A DNA stretch of 64,000 bases from Candidatus Krumholzibacteriia bacterium. Its GTDB lineage: Bacteria; Krumholzibacteriota; Krumholzibacteriia; G020349025. Position numbers and translations under genes: made by a program. The DNA lies in the NCBI GenBank assembly GCA_035649275.1, contig DASRJW010000134.1, positions 62,001 through 126,000 on the forward strand, read 5' to 3'. Positions 55,514-64,000 of this stretch are shown here, in pieces. The notes beneath the pieces are model-generated. The model had not been told where the DNA came from, did no database searches, and saw only the letters and a program-made list of their open reading frames with translations. Position 1 is the first letter of the stretch, and every line of letters starts with the position of its first letter.

Positions 55514-56454
55514 TCCAGACTCCCGCCTCCCGACGCCGGTGTCGCCGCGGCGGAGTTGCGATGTTCGGGCCACCGCAGCACCTCCCGCGTCGTGTGGGCG
55601 TGGATCGTCACCGTGTCCTGGAGATTCCGGGCATAGCCGCCGGCCGTGAGGCCCACCAGCGGGATCCGGCGCGCGGCGCATTCCATCACCACGAGGGCGT
55701 CGCGCAGCTGCAGGCCTTCCAGGGTGAGTCCGAGGCCGCCGAGCTGATCCTCCCGGTAGGCGTCGGCGCCGGCCACCATCATGACCAGATCGGGGCGCTG
55801 CCGCTCGAGGAGCAGCGGCACCGCCCGCGCCAACAGCTCCAGATAGGCGCCGTCTTCGGTGCCGTCGGGCAGCCCGATGTCCCAATCGCTCTTTTCCTTG
55901 ATCGGATAGTTGTTCTCCTGATGCATGGAGAAGGTGAACACCGAGGCATCCTCCATGAAGATGCGCGCCGTGCCGTTGCCTTGGTGCAGGTCGGTGTCGA
56001 TGACCGCGGCGCGCTGGATCCGTCCCTCCCGCTGCAGCACGCGCAACGCCACCGCGACGTCGTTCACGTAACAGAAACCCTCGGCATGGCCGGGCATGGC
56101 GTGATGGTAGCCACCGCCGATGTGCATGCAGGCGCCGTCCGCCAGGGCGCAGCGCGCCGCGAGCAGCGTGCCCCCGGTCGCCAGCAGGTAGGCATCGCGG
56201 ATCGCCGCGGTGATCGGCAGCTCGGAGCGCAGCACCCGCGCTGTCGGGCGCAGATTCAGGAAGTCGTCCAGGTAAGCCGTGGTGTGGGCGAGCTCCAGGT
56301 CTTCGCGCCCGATGGGTTCCGGCGCCAGGATGCTGCCGGGAGCAATGCTGCCCTCGGCGAGCAAGCGCTCGACCACCAGCCGGAACTTCTGGGTGGGGAA
56401 GACGTGCGGGCCGATGTCGCATTCGTAGCCGGGCGAGTGGACGATGCGCAACAT
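55510..56454 (-). CDS. Histone deacetylase-family protein (class IV / HDAC11-like)
   Basis: The 314-residue protein has the zinc deacetylase core: GGGYHHAMPGHAEGFCYVNDVAVA, DTDLHQGNGTARIF with the metal aspartate and the Gln that class IV members have, MMVAGADAYREDQLGGLGLT, and LTAGGYARNL. Bacterial relatives remove acetyl or acyl groups from proteins, polyamines or other amines, and the substrate here is open. ATG 56454 lies 7 nt after a TGC-TAAGGT element, so the mRNA may be leaderless. Confidence 0.9.
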   Translation of the reverse strand: MLRIVHSPGYECDIGPHVFPTQKFRLVVERLLAEGSIAPGSILAPEPIGREDLELAHTTAYLDDFLNLRPTARVLRSELPITAAIRDAYLLATGGTLLAARCALADGACMHIGGGYHHAMPGHAEGFCYVNDVAVALRVLQREGRIQRAAVIDTDLHQGNGTARIFMEDASVFTFSMHQENNYPIKEKSDWDIGLPDGTEDGAYLELLARAVPLLLERQRPDLVMMVAGADAYREDQLGGLGLTLEGLQLRDALVVMECAARRIPLVGLTAGGYARNLQDTVTIHAHTTREVLRWPEHRNSAAATPASGGGSLE

Positions 56455-56460
56455 GCTTCC

Positions 56461-56469
56461 ACCTTAGCA
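56461..56469 (-). promoter_or_regulatory. Extended -10 promoter of the deacetylase gene
   Basis: On the minus strand TGC-TAAGGT (hexamer 56466-56461) ends 6 bp before the ATG at 56454, placing the start of transcription on the start codon. No -35 is seen. Confidence 0.55.
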
Positions 56470-56492
56470 TGGCAGGCAGCGTGGCGCAGCGC

Positions 56493-56522
56493 TTGACGCC
56501 TCCGGCGCGCTCCTCCTATCCT
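56493..56522 (+). promoter_or_regulatory. Promoter of the 56628 gene
   Basis: TTGACG (56493-56498) and TATCCT (56517-56522) are separated by 18 bp. The start near 56529 leaves a leader of about 99 nt with an AAGGG ribosome-binding site. Confidence 0.7.
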
Positions 56523-56627
56523 GGCTCGATCGCTGCACTCCAGCCGCTCCGAGCCCGGAGTTCGGCGGGCCCCCGAGACACCCAAGGCGCGATCAGGCTC
56601 GACGCACGCCACGAGAAGGGTTCACGC

Positions 56628-58502
56628 ATGCTGCGCGCACGCTCGCTTCGCTTCGTTCCACCTGGCTCGGTGTCGGGAGGCGCCGCGGCGCCCCTCGCCC
56701 TGGCGGTGTTCCTCCTCGGCTTCGGGGCGGTCGGGGCCTCGGCCGCCACCGATTACCTGGATCTGCGCGAGCGACTCGAGACTTCCCGCGAGAATCTCCG
56801 CACCGCCCTGGCCAAGTACGTGCGCCCGGCCGACCGTCTGGCGTTCCCGGCCGACAAGGGCAAGGCCTTCCGCGTCTATCTCGACGCGGCGCTCGCGGCG
56901 ACGAACGCCAAGCAGGAGTTCCCCGAGGTGCACGCCGCCCTGTCCAAGTGGAACGGACGCCTGGAGTCGGCGAACGACACCCAGCGCCGCGCCCTCGGTC
57001 TTTTCCTCGGCGACTACATGTCGGTGCGCTATGGCGACGATCTGGTGCGGGAGCTGAAGGAGCTCGTCAAGTTCCGAACCTTCCACAACGTGGTCTCCGA
57101 GAACCCGGACAACCCGGAGTTCCAGTCCGCCCTGGCGTACTTGGCGGATCTGGCGCAGGGTCTCGACCTGAGCGTGGTGAAGCATGGCACCGAGACCCTG
57201 GAAATCCGCCTGGAGCCGGCCAAGGGGCAGGGCGGCGGGCCACCGGTCGTGATGTTCACCCATGTCGAGGTCATGCGACCGGTGGAATACAAGTGGGACC
57301 AGGACACGCCGCCCTTCAGCATGCAGCTCAAGGACGGCCGCTGGGTGGGTTGCGGCGTCTACGGCGACAAGGGGCCGATGGTCGTCAACCTGTTCGCCCT
57401 GAAGGTCCTGCGAGACGCGGGTCTCGTCCTCGCCCGGCCGCTGGTGCTGCTCGTGGGTACGCAGATGAGCACGCCGACCTCCGGCATCGCCAGCAGCCTG
57501 GCGATGCTGAAGACGCCGCCGGCCCTGGTGCTGGCGGCGGACGGCACCTTCCCCTACTCCGAGGGGCAGATGGGCGACCTGGTGGCGCGGGTCGCGTCGA
57601 CGCGGGGGATGAAGTCCACCGCGGGGCTCAAGCCCGGTGAGTTCTACATCTACAAGATGTCGTCGTACTACTCGATGAACACGGTGCCGGCGGAGACCCG
57701 GGTCTGGGTCCTGTACAAAGATCCGGTCAATTCCACCAATCCGTCGCTGGACATGGTCACCAAGTGGCGCGGGATCATGGAGCCGCACCAGACGACGATC
57801 CCGGTGTCGCGCTACGGCACCTACGTGCAGGACGACACCCTGCACTTCTTCAGCTACACGCTCCCCTCGCACGTGGAGAGCGAAACGGGCCGCAACGCCA
57901 TCATGGACATGGCCTCGGCGCTGGCCAAGGCCCCCATGCTCACCAACTCGGCCTGGGACATCATCCGCTTCCTCGACACCGGCCTGCGCTCCGACCCCAC
58001 GGGCAAGGCGGCGGGTCTCTACTACGAGGATCCGAAGATGGGCTCGACGCGGGTGAACCCGGTGCAGTTCGATCGCATCGGCGAGGAGGTGGCCGTCCTG
58101 GTCGACGTGCGCTTCCCGGCCGGGCACGATCGCGGCTGGATCAAGACGCGCTTCGCCGACCTGGTGACGAAGTTCAACCGCGACACCAAGACGCAGCTCG
58201 TCTTGAGCTGGGAAGGGGAAGGACGCGAACCGGTGCAGCAGGCACCGCCGCCGACCGTGCGCGACTGGCTGGTGGATGCCTACGAGTTGGGGAGCGGCGA
58301 CATCGGCGCCGAGGCCGCAGGAATCTCCCGCAGCGCCGGCAACCTGATGCCGCCGGCCATCCCCTTCGGCCCCGAGCGACCTTCGGTGGACAAGCACGGC
58401 CACACGCAGCACGAATCGATCTCCGAGCGCGAGCTGTCCGATCTCTCGGTCGCCTATTGCTCCGCGCTCGCCTGGTTCAGCAGCGCCACGGCGGTCCCAT
58501 GA
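56628..58502 (+). CDS. Exported M20-fold metallopeptidase-like protein with altered active site
   Basis: The 624-residue protein has a signal-like N-terminus (LALAVFLLGFGAVGASA) and then an M20 dipeptidase-like body: MFTHVEVMRP (H212, E214 where HxD is usual), GCGVYGDKGPMVVNLFALKVLRDAG (metal D247) and APALVLAADGTFPYSEGQMGDL-like features near 290-310. HTQHESIS near the C-terminus supplies a late histidine. The pair of glutamates that holds metal and acts as base in M20 enzymes is replaced: the strand reads LLVGTQMSTPTSG. It may bind but not cleave peptides, or use another base. ATG 56628 is favoured by promoter and ribosome-binding site. Confidence 0.72.
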   Translation: MLRARSLRFVPPGSVSGGAAAPLALAVFLLGFGAVGASAATDYLDLRERLETSRENLRTALAKYVRPADRLAFPADKGKAFRVYLDAALAATNAKQEFPEVHAALSKWNGRLESANDTQRRALGLFLGDYMSVRYGDDLVRELKELVKFRTFHNVVSENPDNPEFQSALAYLADLAQGLDLSVVKHGTETLEIRLEPAKGQGGGPPVVMFTHVEVMRPVEYKWDQDTPPFSMQLKDGRWVGCGVYGDKGPMVVNLFALKVLRDAGLVLARPLVLLVGTQMSTPTSGIASSLAMLKTPPALVLAADGTFPYSEGQMGDLVARVASTRGMKSTAGLKPGEFYIYKMSSYYSMNTVPAETRVWVLYKDPVNSTNPSLDMVTKWRGIMEPHQTTIPVSRYGTYVQDDTLHFFSYTLPSHVESETGRNAIMDMASALAKAPMLTNSAWDIIRFLDTGLRSDPTGKAAGLYYEDPKMGSTRVNPVQFDRIGEEVAVLVDVRFPAGHDRGWIKTRFADLVTKFNRDTKTQLVLSWEGEGREPVQQAPPPTVRDWLVDAYELGSGDIGAEAAGISRSAGNLMPPAIPFGPERPSVDKHGHTQHESISERELSDLSVAYCSALAWFSSATAVP

Positions 58503-58524
58503 GCCGGCGGAGGGAAGGAGAAGC

Positions 58525-59322
58525 GTGAAGATCGGTGTCCTCATCAAGCAGGTCCCGGACACGGAGACCAAGATCCGCATCGCTCCGGAGGGCACGGACA
58601 TCGTCCGCGACGGCATCAAGTACGTCATGAATCCGTACGATGAGATCGCGGTGGAGCTGGGCCTGCAGCTCAAGGAGCGCGTCGGCGGCGATTCCAGCGT
58701 CACCGTGCTCTCCGTAGGGCCGGCGCGGGTGGCGGAGGCGTTGCGCACGGCCCTCGCCATGGGCGCCGATCGGGCGCTGCACGTGAAGGACGACGCCTGC
58801 GACGGCGGCGACGCCTTGGCCACCGCGCGCGTGCTGGCGGCGGCGTTGCGTCCCGAAGCCTTCGACCTCGTCCTCGCCGGCAAGATGGCCATCGATGACA
58901 ATGCCTCCAGCGTCCCCGCCGCGGCGGCGGTGCTCCTCGACCTGCCCTGGGTTGGACTCATCCATGCCTTCGAGCTGGGCGGCGACGGCAAGAGTGCCCG
59001 GGTGCGGCGGCGCGTCGACGGCGGCGAGGAAGTCGTCGCCTGCAGTTTGCCGGCGCTCTTCACCTGCGAGAAGGGCGTCGCCGAGCCGCGTTACGCCAGC
59101 CTCACAGGCATCATGAAGGCGAAGAAAAAACCCATCGAAGAGAAGACGGCGGCGGCCCTCGGCTTGAGCGCGGAGCAGATCGGCAAGGCCGGCGCCGCCG
59201 TACGGGTGCAGCGGCTGCTCCCCCTCCCGGAGCGCGGCGCCTGCAAGTTCATCGAGGGCGACGCGCAGCAGCAGGCACGCACCCTGGTCCAGCTCCTGCG
59301 CAACGAGGCCAAGGTCGTCTGA
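58525..59322 (+). CDS. etfB: Electron transfer flavoprotein beta subunit
   Basis: ETF carries electrons from acyl-CoA and other dehydrogenases to the quinone pool. The 265-residue beta subunit starts MKIGVLIKQVPDTETKIRI and has VMNPYDEIAVELGLQLKE, ALAMGADRALHV, LAGKMAIDDNASSVPAA and the conserved tail ending before the etfA gene. Translation starts at GTG after GAAGGAG. It is directly followed by etfA (33 bp), so the heterodimer is made together. Confidence 0.95.
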   Translation: MKIGVLIKQVPDTETKIRIAPEGTDIVRDGIKYVMNPYDEIAVELGLQLKERVGGDSSVTVLSVGPARVAEALRTALAMGADRALHVKDDACDGGDALATARVLAAALRPEAFDLVLAGKMAIDDNASSVPAAAAVLLDLPWVGLIHAFELGGDGKSARVRRRVDGGEEVVACSLPALFTCEKGVAEPRYASLTGIMKAKKKPIEEKTAAALGLSAEQIGKAGAAVRVQRLLPLPERGACKFIEGDAQQQARTLVQLLRNEAKVV

Positions 59323-59355
59323 GGCGCAGCGTCACCCCATTCCGCGGAGAGCGCC

Positions 59356-60342
59356 ATGGCGAAAAAGATCCTCATCGTCGGTGAGAGCAAGGACGGGGCG
59401 CTCCGCAAGACCACGCTGGAGGTGCTGGCGGCGGGACGCGCCCTGGCGGCGAAGAGCGGCGGTGCGCCGGAAGGAGCGCTCGTCGGCTCCGGCCTGGACA
59501 AGGCGGCGGCGGAGTTCGCCGCGCAAGGCGTCACCGTGCACAGCGTGGACCACGCCGCCTACGCCCGCTACGCCGTCGACACCTGGGCCGAGGCGCTGGT
59601 GCGCCTGGTACGCGAGCGCGGCTACGAGATCGTCCTCTTCGCCGACACCACGCTGGCCAAGGATCTGGCCCCGGTGCTGGCGGCGTCTCTCGACGCCGCG
59701 CTGGTCACCGACGTGGTGCACCTCGACGTGGGCCCGGACGGTTTGCTGCGCGCCGTGCACCCCATCTTCACCGGCAAGGTGAACGCCGAGTTCGTCCTCC
59801 AGGCTAGGCCGGTGCAAGTGCTCACCGTGCGACCGCACACCTATCCCGCTGCCACCGCCGACGGCGCCCCGGGCACGGTGGAGAAGCTGGACTGGAGCCC
59901 GGAGCGCGCCCCGCGCACCGAGGTGGTGGAGCGCGTCGCTGCCGCTGCCGGCCGGGTCGAGCTCGCCGAGGCCGAAGTCGTCGTCTCCGGCGGCCGCTCG
60001 CTCAAGTCGGAGGAGAACTTCAAGATCATCGAGGCGCTGGCCTCGGTGCTGGGCGGCGCCGTGGGTGCCTCGCGCGCCGCCGTCGATGCGGGGTATCAGC
60101 CGCACAGCCGCCAGGTGGGGCAGACGGGCAAAGTGGTCAACCCGTCGCTCTATGTGGCCTGCGGTATCAGCGGCGCCATCCAGCACCTGGTGGGCATGCG
60201 CACCTCGAAGGTGATCGTGGCGGTGAACAAGGATCCCAACGCCCCCATCTTCCAGAACGCCGACTACGGCGTCGTCGGCGATCTGTTCGAAATTGTGCCG
60301 CTGCTCACCCAGGAATTCAAGAAGCTGCTCGGCAAGGAGTGA
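59356..60342 (+). CDS. etfA: Electron transfer flavoprotein alpha subunit
   Basis: The 328-residue alpha subunit binds the [23 protein letters not shown] starts the N-terminal domain. The C-terminal FAD domain has [54 protein letters not shown] in parts, and [23 protein letters not shown]. All are full-length features. The stop overlaps the start of the methyltransferase gene. The likely acceptor, ETF-quinone oxidoreductase, is not in the window. Confidence 0.96.
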   Translation: MAKKILIVGESKDGALRKTTLEVLAAGRALAAKSGGAPEGALVGSGLDKAAAEFAAQGVTVHSVDHAAYARYAVDTWAEALVRLVRERGYEIVLFADTTLAKDLAPVLAASLDAALVTDVVHLDVGPDGLLRAVHPIFTGKVNAEFVLQARPVQVLTVRPHTYPAATADGAPGTVEKLDWSPERAPRTEVVERVAAAAGRVELAEAEVVVSGGRSLKSEENFKIIEALASVLGGAVGASRAAVDAGYQPHSRQVGQTGKVVNPSLYVACGISGAIQHLVGMRTSKVIVAVNKDPNAPIFQNADYGVVGDLFEIVPLLTQEFKKLLGKE

Positions 60343-60839
60343 TGCGCTCCCATCCTGGCGTGCCGGTGTCGGCGGACCCGCCGCTCCGCATCGTGCTCGT
60401 CGAGCCCGAGATCCCGGGCAACACCGGCAGCATTGGCCGGCTCGCCCTGGCGACCCGTTGTCCGCTGCACCTGGTGGAACCCTTCGGCTTCCGCATCGAC
60501 GACAAGGCCCTCCGCCGCGCCGGGCTCGACTACTGGCCGGAGGCCGAGATCTACTACCACGCCTCCTTCGCCGCTCTCCTCGAGGCGCTGCCGGGTTGTT
60601 CCTTCCACCTGCTCTCCACCCATGCGGCCACTCCATACACCCGCATCGGCTTCCGGCGCGGCGACTTGGTGGTCTTCGGCAAGGAGACGACGGGCCTCGA
60701 CCCAGCGCTCCTGGCGCAGCATGCGGAGCGTTGCTTCGCCATCCCCATGTGGAACGAAGCCCGCAGCCTCAACCTGGCCATGGCGGCCGGCATCGTCGTC
60801 TATGAAGGTCTGCGCCAGCTGGGATGCTTGTCGGCGTAG
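60342..60839 (+). CDS. trmL: tRNA (cytidine(34)-2'-O)-methyltransferase (TrmL type)
   Basis: The 165-residue SPOUT enzyme methylates the ribose of the wobble base in certain tRNA-Leu species with S-adenosylmethionine. Motifs are RIVLVEPEIPGNTGSIGRLA, LVEPFGFRIDDKALRRAGLDYW, DLVVFGKETTGLDPALL and the knot region FAIPMWNEARSLNLAMAAGIVVYE. ATG 60342 overlaps the etfA stop (TGATG). GTG 60339 or 60360 are alternative starts. Its likely substrate family includes the tRNA-Leu encoded elsewhere, not necessarily the GAG tRNA in this window. Confidence 0.92.
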   Translation: MRSHPGVPVSADPPLRIVLVEPEIPGNTGSIGRLALATRCPLHLVEPFGFRIDDKALRRAGLDYWPEAEIYYHASFAALLEALPGCSFHLLSTHAATPYTRIGFRRGDLVVFGKETTGLDPALLAQHAERCFAIPMWNEARSLNLAMAAGIVVYEGLRQLGCLSA

Positions 60840-60916
60840 CGTATTGCTTTCCCGCGCCTTCAGCCTCGCCTAGACTCCCGACCCATTGCGGACGCTGCGC
60901 CGCCTGGGAGGGACAC

Positions 60917-62386
<1,470 letters not shown>

Positions 62387-62393
62387 AGCAACC

Positions 62394-63896
62394 TCACGGG
62401 AGCCGCACGATCTTGGTGGCAGGCCCTTCCGGCTGCACCAGTCGCGCCACGTAGATGCCTGCGCCCACCGACTGGCCCTGCCGGTCGAGTCCATCCCAGG
62501 CGAGCTCGCCGGCACCGTGGAGCAGCCGCACCAGCCTCCCGCTCGCGTCGTAGATACGGACGGTGCGCGGGGCGCCGGGCGCGACGCGGAACAGCGTGGT
62601 GCGGCGGAAGGGATTGGGGAAAGCAGAAAGGCCGGAGCGCGCCGCCTCCCTCCCGCCGAGTGCCGACAGCGTGGCTCGGCCGATGCGGAAGATGCGGCCG
62701 CCGTAGAACGAGGCGCCGTAGAGAGCGCCATCGGGCCCTGTCTCCAGGTCCACGACGCCATCGAGGCCGGTGGCGAAGAGAAAGAGATCGGCCTCTGTGG
62801 TGGAGTCGGCGACGCGGTCGCTGACCTCGGGCGCCGGGAGCACGATGGAACTGCGGTCCTGGACGAGGTCGTAGCGGTAGATCTTGCCCGGGTTGTTGTG
62901 GGTGCCGACGAAGAGGTCGTCGCGATACTGCACCCCGAGGCTGTCGCTCTGCAGGAACAGCACCGCCGTCGGCGCCACGGTGGGGGTGAACCAAGAGAAC
63001 ACGGGATCGCTGTAGAAGGACCCGGGCGCCACCCAGAGGTGGTCCGCGCCGCTGGGGTTGCGTGACAGCGGCCCCCAGAGATCGCTCCAACCGCCGTTCG
63101 ACCCAGGCAAGAAGCGGTCGATCTCGTCGTAGTCGCTCGGGCCATTGTCGCTCGCCCAGAGCACGCCGGTCTGGGGCTCGAAATCGAAGCCGAAGCTGTT
63201 GCGGATGCCGTAGCCATAGGCGTACTGCATCGCCCCGCCCAGGCCGTAGAAGGGATTGCTCGCCGGTGGCGCGCCATCCGGCTGGATACGGAAGACGATG
63301 GAGGTCGTGTCGGGGGGCGTGCCGGTCTCGACGTTCTGCAGATTGCCGCTGAAGGAGCGGCCGACGTCGCCGATGGTGCCGTAGAGCATGCCGTCCGGGC
63401 CGAAGCGCAGCGCGCCGCCTTGGTGGATGTATCCCGGCCGGCCCGGGAGGCGCAGGAGGAGCTGGGGCGACACGAGCGCGCCGCCATTCCAGACATAGCG
63501 CTCGACACGGTTCTCGAGCACCGCATCAGAGGTGAAGACGTCCACCGCCGTCGGGCTCGCCGAGTAGTAGAGATAGACGAAGCCGTTGCTCGCGAACTGC
63601 GGATCGACGGCGACGCCGAGGAGGCCGCGCTCACCGAAGTTCGACACCGCCAGATCCAACGCCGTGCCCTGGAAGACGCCGTCGCGGAAGTGCTGCACCA
63701 GGCCGCTGTACTTCTCCAGCACCAGCAGATCGACGGGGCCGGGGAGAGGGAGGAAGGCGAAGTTCGTCGGCCAGGCGGGACAGCAGGCGTAGGTCGACAC
63801 CACGAGGGTCGGGTCGCTCACGCTTTGCGCCGCGGCCTCCGGCGGCAACAGCAGCGCCGTGACCGCGCCGAGGGGAGCGAATCGCGACGGGCGCAT
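62394..63896 (-). CDS. Secreted PQQ-type sugar dehydrogenase-like protein with FlgD-like C-terminal domain
   Basis: The 500-residue product has a signal-like start and a six-bladed propeller of the GSDH/YliI kind: ERGLLGVAVDPQFASNGFVYLYY, the catalytic histidine in YIHQGGALRFGPDGMLYGTIGD, GYGIRNSFGFDFEPQTGVLWASDNGP and DEIDRFLPGSNGGWSDLWGP. The last 80 residues are the sorting-type domain with FPNPFRRTTLFRV, RIYDASGRLVRLL and GAGIYVARLV. It probably oxidises aldoses with PQQ outside the inner membrane. A partial FGE-like gene lies just upstream on the same strand. Confidence 0.85.
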   Translation of the reverse strand: MRPSRFAPLGAVTALLLPPEAAAQSVSDPTLVVSTYACCPAWPTNFAFLPLPGPVDLLVLEKYSGLVQHFRDGVFQGTALDLAVSNFGERGLLGVAVDPQFASNGFVYLYYSASPTAVDVFTSDAVLENRVERYVWNGGALVSPQLLLRLPGRPGYIHQGGALRFGPDGMLYGTIGDVGRSFSGNLQNVETGTPPDTTSIVFRIQPDGAPPASNPFYGLGGAMQYAYGYGIRNSFGFDFEPQTGVLWASDNGPSDYDEIDRFLPGSNGGWSDLWGPLSRNPSGADHLWVAPGSFYSDPVFSWFTPTVAPTAVLFLQSDSLGVQYRDDLFVGTHNNPGKIYRYDLVQDRSSIVLPAPEVSDRVADSTTEADLFLFATGLDGVVDLETGPDGALYGASFYGGRIFRIGRATLSALGGREAARSGLSAFPNPFRRTTLFRVAPGAPRTVRIYDASGRLVRLLHGAGELAWDGLDRQGQSVGAGIYVARLVQPEGPATKIVRLP

Positions 63897-63901
63897 CGCA
63901 C

Positions 63902-64000
63902 TCAGCGCCCTTTCTTCGTGCCCTTCGACCAGGCGCAGCGGCAGCCCAAGCGGTCGATGGGCTGATTCGGCGTGTTCTTGCTCCGGTTCGCCACCATCGC
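63902..64000 (-). CDS. C-terminal fragment of a formylglycine-generating-enzyme (SUMF1)-like gene
   Basis: The visible 32 residues contain ANRSKNTPNQPIDRLGCRCAWS, which resembles the R-NTP-D-GFRCA end of SUMF1/FGE-sulfatase domains. The gene enters from the right edge and stops at TGA 63904-63902, 5 bp before the start of the dehydrogenase-like gene. The start and most of the protein are outside the window. Confidence 0.65.
   Translation of the reverse strand, partial: AMVANRSKNTPNQPIDRLGCRCAWSKGTKKGR

Noticed and set aside
54407-55636. 409-residue plus-strand frame across the phosphatase gene
   Set aside because: It is antisense to the DPIDGTTN phosphatase and has no motif or ribosome-binding site.

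Overview
The window is GC-rich, densely coded bacterial chromosome with no insertion sequence, prophage, integrase or CRISPR array. Two secreted proteins (27894-31481 and 62394-63896, minus strand) end in a PNPF...G(R)LVR...WDG...G(V/I)Y domain of the FlgD-like / type IX-sorting kind. Together with AceK, a lysine-less EF-P and a fused E1 dehydrogenase, this suggests an uncultured member of the FCB/Gemmatimonadota neighbourhood, with Candidatus Eisenbacteria a good guess. That placement is inference. Many promoters are readable by eye: TTGnnn-N17/18-TAnnnT, or a TGC-TAnnnT extended -10.

Layout. 1-7400: comF, then gap-pgk-tpiA (lower glycolysis), secG, tRNA-Leu(GAG), a cupin epimerase-like gene and a fused branched-chain/2-oxoacid dehydrogenase E1. 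7400-12830: a HicB-like protein, two convergent paralogous secreted proteins, an M16 peptidase pair and a small outer-membrane-like protein. 12950-15410: flippase, unknown protein and hexapeptide acyltransferase, probably for surface polysaccharide. 15530-20020: three translationally coupled exported amidohydrolase-family proteins. 20030-27730: quinone reductase, a ParB/Srx-fold protein, a glycosyltransferase-HAD fusion, aceK next to its substrate gene icd, and efp. 27890-35700: a large secreted metalloprotease/beta-helix protein, msrB, a saccharopine-dehydrogenase-like protein, a promoter plus long palindrome in a gap, and a beta-propeller/toroid lipoprotein. 35690-41920: a fused FeS-molybdenum hydroxylase, a slipin/NfeD membrane pair, and moaD and moaE for molybdopterin. 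41920-46990: two membrane glycosyltransferase-TPR proteins and a secreted protein.

46995-47861 is a gene-free, relatively AT-rich locus with two inverted DnaA-box-like sites, a near-consensus promoter and six tandem 34-bp units. It is followed by a tiny basic protein gene and a phosphotransferase-fold gene with an altered catalytic loop.

50000-54030 is the most interesting operon: rsbR-rsbS-rsbT-rsbX, followed by a histidine kinase whose N-terminus looks like the RsbT-binding domain of RsbU, and a NarL-type response regulator. It reads as a stressosome wired to a two-component output instead of a sigma-B cascade. A duplicated 16-bp element upstream is a candidate control site.

54695-64000: inositol-monophosphatase-like protein, class IV-like deacetylase, a divergently expressed M20-fold protein lacking the usual catalytic acidic pair, etfB-etfA-trmL, an NCS1 permease, a PQQ-type sugar dehydrogenase-like secreted protein, and the tail of a formylglycine-generating-enzyme-like gene at the right edge.
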